The position numbers and the translations under genes are program-made. This document shows, in pieces, positions 1 to 12,411 of a stretch of 64,000 nt of DNA. Position 1 is the stretch's first letter; every line of letters begins with the position of its first letter. The notes under the pieces are model-generated. The model searched no databases. It was not told where the DNA came from and saw only the letters and a list, made by a program, of their open reading frames with translations. Source of the DNA: Echria macrotheca (lineage: Eukaryota > Ascomycota > Sordariomycetes > Sordariales > Schizotheciaceae); the NCBI GenBank assembly GCA_030411725.1, contig MU839842.1, positions 496,001-560,000 of the forward strand, given 5' to 3'.

Positions 1-3000
1 AAGGAGGCCTTCTGTCTGACGCTTATCGCTGGGTTTTGGAAAACGAGACATTCAGGAGCTGGCGCGAGACCCGTGAGAACCAAATTCTCTGGGTCAGAGG
101 GGACCCCGGCAAGGGCAAAACCATGTTGCTCTGTGGCATCATCAACTATTTGGAGCAGTCTATCAACAACGATGGGGGAAATGTGACGTATTTCCTGTTC
201 CAGGCCACCGACAATCGTATCAACAATGCGACCGCTCTGCTGCGAGGGCTGATTTACTTGCTTGCTAGCCGCCAGCCTCGACTACTCTCGCATTTCCCGG
301 AGAACACATACCCTTCCGATGACGCCATGGCCTGGCCTGTTCTCTCCAAATTGCTGCAAGAAATGCTACGGGATGCGAACGTCAAAACGACTTGCCTGGT
401 GGTCGATGCCCTCGACGAGTGCGTGACAGGCCTGGAGCAATTTCTCGACTTGGTAGAACAGACGTCATTGCTTCCATCACGAGTTAAATGGGTCCTCTCT
501 AGTAGAAATTGGCCGGATATTGAGCGAAGATTGAGTGCCATGGAGAAGTATTCTGGCCTCAGTCTCGAGCTCAACGCTGAATCAGTTGCCGCTGCTGTTT
601 CTGTCTATGTCCAGCACAAAGTCCGCCACCTATCACGTATCAAACACTACGACAGCGAGACCGAGGCTACCGTTCACCGACATCTGCTCAACAATGCCAC
701 TGGGACATTTCTGTGGGTGGCCTTGGTCTGCCAGAATCTCGAGAAGCTGAATGTCGCGCCCTGGAACGTGCGGAAAGTGCTCGAGAGGTTTCCAGCCGGA
801 CTCGACTCCTTGTACGGGCAGATGATGTCAAGGATCGATCAACTGGAGGATGCTGAGCTCTGCAAGCATCTTCTTGCCGTTACAACACTTACCTATCGGC
901 CTCTGACCAGTCAAGAGCTAGCCTCTCTCGCTGATGTGCCGAGTTTCATCTCAAGCAACCCGCAGTTCCTCCAAGATTTTATTCAATCATGCGGATCCTT
1001 CTTGACGCTCCAGAATCAGGTGGTGTACTTCGTACACCAGTCTGCAAAGGATTATCTGCTCGCCACTACCGCCAACGATGCCTCAAGACGTACAGTTCGG
1101 TCCATCTTTCCGTCAGGGGCGGGAAATGTCCACAAAGCGATATGTTTACAATATCTGGACCTCATGTCGAAGGTATTGGCTCGCGATATATACAGCCTGG
1201 GCGCGCCGGGATTCCCCATTCACCAAGTCAGTACACCGGATCCGGATCCTCTCGAGCCGGCTAAGTACAGCTGCATATACTGGATCGGCCACTTCTGCGA
1301 AGCAGCTTCTTCCAGCGAATCAACGTCGAGCGACCTACTGAAGGACAATGGTGCTGTGCATATATTTCTTCGATCAAAATATCTCCACTGGCTCGAGGCT
1401 CTTAGCCTGCTCCAAGCGGTATCGGAGGGTGTAAGATCCATGAGACAGCTACAGAAATCCATGGTAAGAATGAAATGGGGAACACAAGGGGAATGTGATG
1501 AGTGCAAGCGCTGATCAAAACGCAGAGAAATGCTATGGACTGGAGCCACGCAAGCAATTCCAGGGATTCTCAGAGCACTGTATGTCAAAGTACCTCCATG
1601 TTTCTTTACCAGGGCTGACTTGAAATAACCACAGGAACATGCCGAATCAAGACATTTAGCTGCCTTTGTTTGGGATGCATACCGATTTATTGCATCCTTT
1701 GGGCAGATTATTGAGCAAGCTCCACTTCAGACGTACGCCTCGGCGCTTTTGTTTGCACCCGAGAACAGTCTGGTAAAGAGAAACTTCAGCTCCGAGTTTC
1801 CAAAGTTCGTTTCGGCAATTCCTTTCCCAGAGAAAGAGTCTTTCCCAGAGAAAGAGTGGAATGCATGTCTGCAATCATTGGCTGGCCACCAGGGGGAGGT
1901 TATTCGGGTTGCATTTTCGCCTGATGGTAAAAAACTAGCATCAGTATCACAAGACGGAACCGTCAAGCTATGGAGCAGCGGATCAGGGAAGTGTCTATTG
2001 ACACTACAGGGTTATTTCCCTGAAGCTGGTTTCTCTGAAGTTAGATGTGGATCGCTTGCCTTCTCGGCCCCTGATTTACTCGCGACAGCGGTAGAAGCAT
2101 ACCCAGAACCCATGGTCCGGATTTGGAACACGACGACAGGAAAGTGTATTTGTACAATCCGCGGCTGCGATCCTGAAGTCCTCGAGGTCGTATTTTTATC
2201 CAATACTCTGGCCGTCTTGAGTGGCGGGCCATGGAGAGACGGCGATTTCTCTGTCAAAATCTTCGACCCGACATCGGGCAGATACATACGGACACAATTC
2301 TCCGGTGCCCCGGGAATTAGATCAATGGCTAGCTCACCAGGTGGTCTGCTGGCAGTAGGATGTCGCGATGGATCTATCAGAACCTGGCATGCCACACTCG
2401 GCCAGCGTGTATGGACCTTACCAGATCATGTCGAGCAAGTTACTTCACTTGCCTTTACAACGGATGGTGATTTGCTTGCCTCGGCCGCAAATTACACAGG
2501 ATCAATTGGTATTTGGAGCACTTCGTCGGGCAAATGTATACGAAGACTGGGTGCTGGCCCCGTATCATCTCTGGCCTTCTCACCAGCCGGGCTACTTGCA
2601 TCAGGGTCAGCATCCTACCACACGATCAAAATCTGGAGTGTTTCCTCAGAAGAACCCTTGATGACAATCTCTGCCTCGTCAGATGAACGGATTTACATTG
2701 GGGGGAACGTTCCTGTATCATTTTCGGCAGATGGTCTACTTGCATCGGGATGGGAATGCGAGATAAAGATCTGGGATATCGCGTTTCCACTGAACTCACC
2801 GAGGCAACAAGAGCTGAGCAATCACGGCGGTCCCCTCTTTCCGATTGTCTTGTCATCGGACGGCTTATCTCTTGCATCCGGGCATGGTCGTGGAAGGGTC
2901 AGGATCTGGGACACTCGGTCTGGCCAAGGACTAAAAGTACTCGAAGTTGACTACAATCAACTCGTTTCGCTCGCATTTTCTCCCAACAACCAAATATTCG

Positions 3001-3782
3001 CGTCAGCCTCCACTCGTTCAGTCAAGGTCTGGGATACCAAGTCTTGGCAGTGCTTATGGGCAGCGTACGGCGACTGGAATACTTCCCCACTCGTCTTTTC
3101 GCCGGATAGTATGGAACTGGCGGGAGCTGTAGCCTTGAGGGAGGGGAACGGTGACATTGGAATCTGGAGTGTCTCATCAGGGCGATGCCTGCATTTGGAA
3201 ACAATGATTGAAGCCGAATATACATGTACTCAGGAGTACCGAATGGCTTTTTCGCGGGCAGCTTCTTCGCGGGCAGCTTTTTCGCGGGCAGCTTTTTCGC
3301 GGGCAGCTTTTTCGCCGGACAACACGCGACTAGCGACGGGATCCTGTCACGAAGATATCGGACTGTGGGAAAAGTCGTCGTGGCGGTGCATATGGTCCTT
3401 GCCCGCCACCGAAACGGATAGAACCTACATCGACTCGATCGTCTTCTCCCCTGATTCTGAACAACTGGCAGCAGCGTTTGGAGATAACACCATCAGGATC
3501 TGGGAAACGGCTTCAGGTTCCTGCGTGAAAAGAGTTGAATGCCAAAATTGGAGAATCAGGCGCAGCTTATCGACCGCGACTCCGTCCTGGTTGTTTGGCG
3601 ACATCAATACGCAGGCCTATGGCGTGAGTGAGGATAATGAATGGGTGACTTATGGTAGGGAGAATGTGTTGTGGCTGCCGCCGGCGTATCGACCTTTTTA
3701 TATAAGTGTGCAGGGGATGACAATGGCCTTTTGGTATCAAAACGAAAAGTCTTTCGTGCTCCACTTCAACAAACCGATATGA
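1..3782 (+). CDS. NACHT-WD40 NLR-type protein, 5' end cut off by the window
   Basis: STAND/NLR receptor of the fungal HET-E-like class; such proteins sense a ligand through C-terminal repeats and trigger a cell-death effector carried at the N-terminus. Predicted exons are <3..1463, 1526..1579 and 1635..3782, with two in-phase introns (62 and 55 nt, CTGAT/CTGAC branch sites) that remove the stop codons between the NACHT and WD40 parts. The frame is open to the window edge (GGLLSDAYRWVLE), so the effector domain lies outside. Walker A GDPGKGKT is at 99-122 and Walker B LVVDALDEC at 396-422. From about 1860 to 3530 I count twelve WD40 units by their closing strands (VKLWS, VRIWN, VKIFD, IRTWH and so on to IRIWE). 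They have diverged from each other, unlike the near-identical recombining repeats of HET-E itself. One unit holds a 15-bp minisatellite. The class is certain; the partner and ligand are unknown. Confidence 0.9.
3246..3320 (+). repeat. 15-bp minisatellite inside the NLR WD40 coding region
   Basis: Units gctttttcgcgggca start at 3246, 3261 (one mismatch), 3276 and 3291, followed by a diverged fifth unit at 3306 that becomes the normal WD40 AFSPD segment. The unit is a multiple of three, so the reading frame is kept and the protein gains tandem AFSRA/SSRA pentapeptides. Confidence 0.9.
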
Positions 3783-4275
3783 TTTCTCTCTCTCTCTCGA
3801 TGTACAACTTACCTAGGTAGTCTTCTCCCAGATATGCTTCCGGAGGAAATCTTTGAAACTCTTTCGCAATTACAGTATTATTTCTAGATGCTTTGCGCTC
3901 GCTTGTCAGGTAGCTAGCGTGTATGTAGGTGTTTTATGAGCTCAATGGCACAGAAGAACTGAATGAGATCATGGGGATTACATCAATACAGAACTCAACA
4001 CACGAGGCACGAAGTCCTCAACTATATGGCGGAATTGAGCTGGAAATCTTAAGCCCGAACGTCTCGATGAGCGACTCGTCAATGAAGACTATGAGGCCAG
4101 CTAGGTTCCGATGAATATCGCAAACTGCAGGTATACACCCATGTTCTCGGATCTAGCAAAGGACTCGAGTCTTGGTCTTTGTCTTTATGCCTATAAGAAT
4201 ACTCATTACTATTATGGCAGTATCATCAGCCTCTAACCTTCCGTTCTACCTTTAGTCATGATCATAGTAACCTGT
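3783..4275. other. Convergent intergenic region, NLR/MFS
   Basis: This is the space between two converging genes. It contains a CT dinucleotide run at about 3784-3798, just after the NLR stop. I see no coding sequence; it presumably holds both 3' UTRs. Confidence 0.6.
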
Positions 4276-6019
4276 CTATGATTTCGATCCATCCAGAACC
4301 CGAATGATCTTATCGCCCATATAAAAAGTCGTCACCCCGGCCACACTCCCCCTCGGCGACCCGTCCTCCCCGATGCCACCTTTCTCTAAATCCCGCCGCT
4401 TCCGCCTTTCCTCCGCTTTCTGCACCAGGATGAACATGGCCGCAATCAGCATGCCCAGCCCACCCAGCGCAACGGCAAACCAATAAGCATACCGCAGCCC
4501 GATCAACCGCACAGCGACTAGCTCCGAACTCGTTTCCGACAGAGGTGGCGGCGGCTGCCCACCATCCACCGCCATCCCGGCCTTGCGCGACGCAGAAAGC
4601 AGCGCGCTCTTGTGGATACTCCCAGCGAACCCCAACCCACAGCTAATACTGTAATTAACCACCGTCGCGACCAAACTCGCCGCAATCCCCTGCTTCTCCC
4701 GCGGCAGCGCCTCACTCAACAGAATCGTAGCCGCCGGGAACGACAAATTCATAGCGCCCGGCATCAACACCACGGCAACGAACACATTCCCCCAGTACGG
4801 CTGCTCCAGCGGCGCGACAGCCATCAAGATGCCACCGAGTGTAAAAAACCCCATGGCGAAAAACATAACCCAGCTCACGGGAATCCTGCGGAGCATCCAC
4901 ACGGTCAAGAACGCAAAGAATATCCCGGTAACGGCGACGGGGCTCGTCTCGGCCGACGTGAGCAGCGCAGAGTGGCCGCGCAGATGCTCGAGGAAGATGT
5001 ACAGATAATACACCCAGATCCCGTGGCTGCTCCAGCCGGCAAACACGCAGGCGAGCGTAAACGCCGCGTTGCGCTGCAGGCCGCGGAGCGGGATGATAGG
5101 CTGCTCGGCGACGCGGAGCTCGACCCAGACGAAGACGGCCAGCGACACAACACCAGCGACAAAGAGGGCGGGGACGTAAGGCGTCGACCAGTCGACGAGC
5201 GGAGCCTGGTTGAGCGCGAAGTTGACGAGGACGAGCCCGACCACGCCGGTGACGGCGCCGGGGACGTCGAATTTGGGGATTGGGTCGCCCTTCCGCGGGA
5301 AGGTCGGGGTCGGCGAGGGGATGAGGATGTACGAGATGGGGATCAGGAGGGCGCACACGGCCGCGAGGATGTAGAAGCACCAGTGCCACGAGGCCGTCTG
5401 GGCGACGAGCGCGGCCATGACGGCGCCGAGGGCCGCGCCGGTGGGGCCCGAGGCGCCGAAGCAGGCGAAGGCGAGGTTGCGCCGCAGGCCGACGGGGAAG
5501 GTCTGGCCGATCAGCGCGATGGCCGTGGGGATCGTCAGGGCCGGGCCGATGCCCTGCAGCGCGCGGCACGCGCTGAACCAGATTAGTTGGGTCGGCGTGC
5601 AGAAGCCGGCGATGAGCGACCAGGTGGCGAACCAGGCCCAGCCGGCTAGGAAGATGCGCTTGTGGCCGTAGATGTCGCCTAGTCTGCCTGTAGGAAAGAA
5701 GTGTTAGTTGGTGGCAGGGACTAAAAAAGGAGAGGACAGAGAAGAGAGAAAAGTAGGTACCGGCTGGGAGGATAAATGTGCCCACCGTCATGCTGTAGGC
5801 GGCCGAGAACCAACTCAGGTTGCCGTAGTCGCGGATGTCGAAGTACTCGGCGAGAATCAGCATCGGGGCCACGGTCTGGTTCATGGCCGCCAGAGATAAA
5901 AACTGGGCGAGGCAGAGGATGAAGATGAAGGCCACCTCGTGGATGCGCTCGCCGAGCGACCGGGGCGGCAGCGGGGCCGCCAGCTTGGGCGGGATGATGA
6001 TGGTTTTGATGCGTGCCAT
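4276..6019 (-). CDS. MFS transporter, DHA2/ATR1-AMF1-like
   Basis: Plasma-membrane-type major facilitator, predicted 556 aa, coded by complement(4276..5687, 5761..6019). The single intron (5688-5760) has a GTACCT donor and CTACAG acceptor; splicing joins ILPAG to RLGDIYGHKRIF, which restores the MFS loop 2-3 signature. The N-terminus is short and cytosolic, then hydrophobic helices alternate to about residue 520, consistent with the 14-helix DHA2 layout. The MNQTVAPMLILAEYF helix resembles fungal ATR1 (aminotriazole resistance) and AMF1 (ammonium) relatives, so the substrate cannot be told from sequence alone. The C-terminal tail is cytosolic and basic. It converges with the NLR and shows no clear functional link to its neighbours. 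Reverse-strand open frames over this gene are composition artefacts. Confidence 0.9.
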
Positions 6020-7794
6020 TGTGGAGTGTTACGGTGTTGCAACCACGATACCAAAAAGCCTAAAAAATGGGGAAGGACACGGGCATATTTAGACTGCTTC
6101 TTGAAGCCGGAACTCAATGCAGGCTGGGATGGTTCGGCATGTTTACGCCGCCCTGTGCAGGAGTCACCTGCATCGTCGGCCAATGGCGGCGCCATCCGGA
6201 CTCCGGCGCCGAGGGACGCACTGTCGGATCGACGGATTGGATGGGATGTAATCGGTGGCGGCGGGGCTGGGGAATTCCGCACCCATGATTTTCTTTGCTT
6301 TTTTGTCTGTCAAAGTTCGATGCAGAACAGGGCGGAGAAGGGATCGTCGACATGCATTGCGCTGTCTTCCCCGCGTTGGCCTCATGGAGGGAGAAACATG
6401 CATGGCATCTTTTGATCCCTTCGTGGGGATATTGGCACTAATACAGCCCTTGAAGGGTTGCATCTTCAATAAAGCCGACGTTTATGACGACTCGAGGAAG
6501 ATTCTAGAGATGCATCCGTTTCATCCCGTCCCGGTGCATGCAGGTACCGGCACCGGCAAGATGGGATGGCTGGATGCGAAGGTGGTGCGGTTGCAATCTT
6601 CATCGCGAGAGAACCACGATTTGGCCTCAAGGCTGATTGGAGGGGAGGAAATCCTCCAGCAGCATCGCACCGGTGGCCGGTCAGCCACTGGTGAGCGGTT
6701 CCCAGCACTTCCTGCACGTCTGTGTTGTCTGGCTGGCCAGGTCGGCAGCTGCACTCTGCGCTGCACGCTGCAGCCACTGAAGTGGCGGTCCCTGCCAACC
6801 ACGCGTGTTTTGCTGATTCGACCGTTTGCCAAGCCGCGTCACCTGCGGAGGTTGTGCTTGAAAAGCAGGAAGAGGTTCTGTCGTTGGGAATTTGAGACAC
6901 GGAAGGTGCGCACAGCAGCCAGCTGACGAGACAGAAAAGATGGGGGCGGGGAAGCTGAAGCGGCGCTATTCCGAGAATCCGAGGTTGGGATAGTGGTCCG
7001 TGCCCAGAAGTCAAGGCTGCGAATGCCCCACCTTCCTAACTTGTCAATCTCAGCCTTATCTGCTGAGAGATTGTTTTTATGGTTGTCAAGGATGCGCAAA
7101 CTTGAGATACTCCATCTATCTCGACTTGGTTTACACCAGAGATTGATCTTGTTGTCGCTCCCTTCAGGTTCTCGATGTTCTTAGCGGATACCGATACATT
7201 CACAACCCCCCGTTGACGGTGAACGCTCGACCCCCCCCCACCCCTTTTTTTGCCTTTTGTTGGAGAGAGATTTTTGGGGTGGAAAGGTACCGGTATTTAG
7301 AACTTTGTCATGCCTTCAGGTTGAAGAGCGTTTGGCGTTCTACAAATTTAGGTCGCAAAGAGATGGCATTTTTTCCTCTTCAAGCCCTTCCTGGGAATCG
7401 GGCAGCACGAAGGGGTGGTGCTGTGTGGCACAACCAAGATAAAACGATGCCCAACGCCGACACTGGGCCACGTCGGCAAAACCATCCACTCAGCATCTGG
7501 TGGTGACCCAGCCACCAATCGATTTTCCTCTGACAGAACACGTCGAACCATGAATATTGACGCGTCCTCCATCAAGCCGTCAGAACATGACTTGGTTGCA
7601 ATGCAACTGTTGCCCTCAAGCCCGCATCACGTTTTCCTCAGTGTTGGTGGTGGACAGTATATCTCGAATCCCACGCCTTCCTCCCAACCGTGCTTTCTTT
7701 CCCTTTACACAAAACGCCACGACCGGCCATGCTTTGGCCTTTTTCCATTGTCACCTCTCTGTTCATACAGAGCCCTCCTTCCACGCAACAAAAT
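6020..7794. other. Intergenic region upstream of two divergent genes
   Basis: About 1.8 kb between the divergent MFS and pseudocaspase-like genes. The open frames here (for example 6255-6926) have no recognisable domain, biased composition and no supporting splice signals, so I treat them as chance. There is a C-run followed by a T-run at about 7231-7251. It probably holds both promoters and 5' UTRs. Confidence 0.55.
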
Positions 7795-10700
7795 ATGGAA
7801 TCGCCAACAACGCCCGACGTCCCAACTTCACACCTCCCTAACCTTTCATCTCTACTCTCCCACCTGACCGGGGCGGTAAACGCAGCATGGCCAACAACGC
7901 CAAGGCCGGTCTACAAAAAGGTCAAGGTGCTGCTGATGAGCTGGGAGAAAGACGACCTCGACATAGACTCCGAGATCAAGCCGCTCGCATCCCTTTTCCA
8001 GGGCCTGTACCGCTTTGAGACCGAGACGTGGAAGATCCCAATCCGGCGGTCTGCTGCCGAGCTTACACGAAAGGTCGGAAGCATTGTCGAGACCGACGGG
8101 AAAGAAGGGAACTTGCTCGTGTTTTACTATGGTGGACACGCACGTGCGAATGAACAGGCGGCAGGCCGACCGGTTTGGGTTGCAAAGTCCGTTCACATTC
8201 TCCATTTCTATCTCCTCTTTTCCTCGGCCCCCCTTTTTTGCTCTTTTAACACCCCAACTAACAACTCAGTCGCACCGCATACTCGCCCTTTCTGAAATCC
8301 TCCGCCCTGCACTCCCAGCTCGCCAACGTCGAATGCGACGTTCTACTTCTATACGACTCCACCCACGCTGTGCAGCCCAGCGAGATCTTCACAGGAAGTG
8401 GCCTAGTAGAGACACTGGCCGCTTCGTCCCTTGACTCGAAGAATACTCCCGACGGCAGCCGGTCCTTCACAGCTGCGCTGGTCCAGGAGCTGGCACACGC
8501 TGCTCACACCAGCGATGGTCTGTCCATTGCCGATCTCCACCAACGACTTATAACCCGTCAGCAGGCGCTTGCATCCAAGAACTACATCGCGGACGACACG
8601 TATTCTGTTGTGCAGCTCGACAAACAGACCGGACAGCCGATTATCGAACCGCCGAGACAGCGAATTCCGACGCATCACTTGCTTTCGGACCAACCGAGGA
8701 CGGTCTTTCTCTCGCCGCTGCAGACCGATGCAGCGGAACAGACGGAGCCGCTCGTGCTGCTCACACCGCCGATCCAGCCGGAGAGACTCCCGGACCCGCC
8801 CGAGGTCTTGGTGGCTTGCCGAATCCGCGAGCAGACGTTCGATGTCGACAAGTGGAAGGCATGGTTCGATGCCGTCCCCGATGCGGCCCGTGGAATCCGC
8901 ATCACGGGGGTGTACCCGAGCTTCTCGCTTCTGCTTTTGATCAAGATGCCTATCTGTGTGTGGGATCTGCTCCCATCGTCGTCTGCATTCTCGTTTGTGG
9001 GGTACACGACTCGGAGAGACCGAGAAAACAATCAAGGTTCCATCCCCGACGATATTGTCTCTGACATGCTGGAAAGGGGGACTTCTATACCCATCGCAAA
9101 ACTCGTGCCTCGACTCACCACCGAGCCCTCATCATCACGGACTACCAGACCCACCCTCAGATGGCCTGAGATTTTCGCCACTCGCCGCACTGAGACGTAT
9201 CCGGCTGAGGACGTCCCTCACTGCCTGCTAGTTAGCGAGCTCATCGCCAACGATGACTCCTCTTCCAAAACAAGAGCAGTGTTGGACGAGTTTCTATCGT
9301 TTGATGCCGCCGATCCCGCAACCAAGTACATCCGCGACGATATCGACGAGTTCTGTTCGCCCGTCGAGTTTGGCGACCTCCTCCAGAGCGATGACGAGCA
9401 GGGTGAGGTGATGGCCATCGTGGATGAGCGGACCGGCGAGGAAGGGGCCAAGTTTGTCCGTCAGGGGGAGCTTTTCGGTGCTTTACTTCGTGCACCGGTA
9501 GATTTGACCCCGGTTGCCACGGAAGAACAAACCGAGGGAGACAAAGCAGAGACACAGCTCATCAAGGCCTCGGAGACCACGGACGACCTACAACCGAAGC
9601 GAAGACTGATGTACGTCTCACCACCTTCTTTGTCTCCTAACAATATGTGCTCACAGCCAGACAGATACATAACCAACCTCAACCCCTGGAGCACCCTCGC
9701 CCTAGCCGCGACCGCCTCACAAACCCAAGCCCTCGCCCTCCGCGACTTTGTGCACAAGCACATCACCTTCCAACCGTCCATGGGCGTCGCCATCAACGTA
9801 CTTCTCCTCCCTCCCTTCTCTCCCTCAAAATGCCTCTATACTAATAATTCCCAGCAAACCCCAACACAAACATTCACACTCTCCCTGCACCTCCCCTACC
9901 TCGCCTTCCGCGCACACGACAAAGACAAACACGAAAACCCCAACCCCCTGGACACCCGCGACCTCCGCGCCTCCCGTTCTCTGCTATCCCCCAACAACAA
10001 AAAAGAAAGTCTACACGAAGCGCAGATATCCATCATGCTCACGGGCGTAGACGACACCCACTGGACGGCGCACGCGTTCCTGGATACGTACCACGACGGC
10101 GGCGACAGTCCAAGGGATGTCAAGTTTTATCAGGTCCGAGGGGATGGGAACGGAGGAGGAAAAAAGGTGGATCCGCTTATGGGATCGGGGTTGGGAGCGG
10201 AGGGAGAGGAGGAAGAGGTGGTTGACGCGAGGGAGTATTTCCTGCGTGTTGTGGGGAACGTGGTTGCTGATGTTGCGGGGGAGTGGGCGGGGGGTGTGAA
10301 TACGGTTGTGAAGCGGGTTAGGGGGCTTGTGAGTTTTTTTTTTACTTTCCCTCGATTTCCTTTTGTGTGTGTGTGTGTGTGGTAAGATGTGTGTTGGGTG
10401 CTAACATGTGTGTACATAGATGCGCCAACCCGCCAACGGGAGGAGCGACGTCGACGTCCTCGGCGAGCAGCACCACCATCTCATGCAAGTGTCGGCTCGG
10501 ATCCAGAACGGAATCTCCGGAACGATCCGTGCGTGGGAGAAGTTTCGGGATATGGATCTTGGGTATTTCGATCTCCGGACGGCTGTTGCCGTGACGGCGG
10601 TCGAGTCGATCGAGCGGGATGTTCGCGAACTGGCCGAGCTCAGGCAGACTCTTGTTGAGCACACCGCTCTGTTTGACAAGTTTGCGACTTCGGTATGCGC

Positions 10701-11180
10701 CCCCATTTCTTATTACCCAGAACGTGTGCTGACAGGTTTTAGCTGGCTACCGTGGAAAAGAATCGGCATGCTAAGATGGTGAACATCGCGATGCTGGCAT
10801 GTTTGGGTGTGTTTACACTCGGGCTCCTTGGTGCTTTACGCGATATCACGCGTCCATCGGTCACCAGTCTGTTTGTCATTTGCGCCATCGTTGCGGCTGG
10901 GGCGGTAGTTCGATCAAACCCTGGCAGGGTGAAGACGGTCCTTCAAAGGGCTGAAGACAGATGGAGACAGCTTGAAAGGGTTGAGGTTCCGAAATTGAAC
11001 ATTCCAGCTTTCCTGAATACGACGAAACTCGGCATAACGCAGGGCGTTAAGAAGATGAGAGTTCACCTCGGCGAATCTTGGAAGAAGCTGGCATGGCCGT
11101 CGCCGCAGGAGGGGTACAAAGTTCTGGATGAGTTTGAAGTTGTCGACGAGGATGAGTGCTGCGCGCCAATTCCGATGTGA
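7795..11180 (+). CDS. Caspase-like (C14) domain lacking catalytic Cys, fused to CorA-like membrane module
   Basis: Predicted 1016-aa product from exons 7795..8186, 8270..9610, 9665..9797, 9855..10328, 10420..10692 and 10743..11180; all junction phases agree. Residues 1 to about 420 match the fungal caspase-like fold. The His motif FYYGGHA (H115) is present, but the place of the catalytic Cys (metacaspase D-S/C-C-H) reads LLYDSTHA, putting Thr at position 162 (8361-8363). The conserved end of that family (VWDLLPSSSAFSFVGYTT) is followed without a stop by a second family, starting TYPAEDVPHCLLVSEL and containing RRLIYITNLNPW and EAQISIMLTGVDD. It ends in a helical stalk and two membrane helices (about 10780-10920) that lack the CorA GMN signature. 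The fusion could be an unrecognised gene border: ATG 9066 is a possible separate start for the membrane part. A GT repeat lies in intron 4. Confidence 0.7.
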
Positions 11181-12411
11181 CTTATAGTCTACGCTGGGTG
11201 AGCAAGGAGAACTGCTGGAATCCGTCGTTTGGAATTATGGTTTCATTTGTGTTGTGCATGACGAGGGCGTATGGACGTGGGGTTTTTGGCTGGTCAATCC
11301 TGTTACTATTGTGCACTTGCGGAACGCGGACTGGGGATCATAGGTACGCAATTGCATTGGAAGATACCTTATTCACGTAAGAATTTGACATCTGACTAGG
11401 CTCTCGATGGCATTAGAATACGGAGCCACAGTCAGGTTCACGGGATACTGCCTACAGAACAAGCATACTAATTCCAGTTTGTTGAAAGCCAAGTTAAATT
11501 ACCGGAAGGCTTCACATAGGTAGTCTGTCAAGCGGTTGCTAAAAAACAGGGCCACACAAACTGGCTCTGGCGGTTCCTGGATAACAGGGCCCCCAATAGC
11601 TCCACCATGTTCCATCAAGCCACCTAAAGTAGGTAAGGTAGTAACATAGCCTCTGCAGCCAACGTAGGGTTAGTGTTTATGTACGTCAGGAGACTTAACA
11701 GGTGACTGGATTTTATGGTAAAAAACATAGCCCATCTAATAGCAAGGAACGGTCAGATAACCAGATGGAGTTACCGCAAGACACATCTAAAGGCTTGCAA
11801 TTACTATGGCAGCATGGGTGCCAGAAAGGTAGCTTGACCCTGTTTTTTTCAACCGCTTGTCTGTACAACTGTACAAGGTTGGGCCGAAGCACTGCTTGGG
11901 CTGCTGCCCAACGGCTCGAGTTGGATCCGCCTTTCCCGCTCAAATGGAGTCACTCCAGGTGCGAGACTCGTCTACGTACAAAAATGTATAGGGACAACAC
12001 CGAAGGGTTTTATTTCGCCCTGAAGAGGCAAATTCCGTCATAGATCCTACTTCATGCTTGGTGGCTAACAGCCGTGGTGTCCGGTTATTGGATAGGTCTG
12101 CAGAGCTTCCAGCTCACGAGGACAGGATTTGTGCACAAGTGCAGGCCTGACTCACGCAGCTAGTGTAAGCAGGGCTGGTCACAGAGAAGGTTCCACGGAG
12201 GAAGAAAGATAAGAAGGGAGGAAAAAGTCCTGTATCATGAGTAGGCCAGAGTTCAATGCTGTTACCCACCCACCCCCGACTGCTGTTCTTACCCTGGCTG
12301 TGAGCCTGGATTGCACTACTATCAATTGCCCCTTTACTCTGGTTGGAAATATCGGGCCTTACACAAACCACCAAGGCCTTGTCGTCTCAACCACTAACAG
12401 CCATTTTCATC
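11181..12411. other. Intergenic region
   Basis: Between two same-strand genes. Short frames at 11702-12043 and on the reverse strand at 12114-12374 show no domain, signal peptide or credible splice context. The AT-richer part near 11600-11650 has TAGGTA-type motifs common in ascomycete spacers. No RNA gene was recognised. Confidence 0.5.

Noticed and set aside
4612..5586. 324-codon open frame antisense to the MFS transporter
   Set aside because: It is Arg/Gly/Asp-rich, has no domain and mirrors the GC-ending codons of the real gene.
6255..6926. 223-codon open frame in the MFS/pseudocaspase spacer
   Set aside because: No domain, no signal, no intron structure; amino-acid composition looks random.
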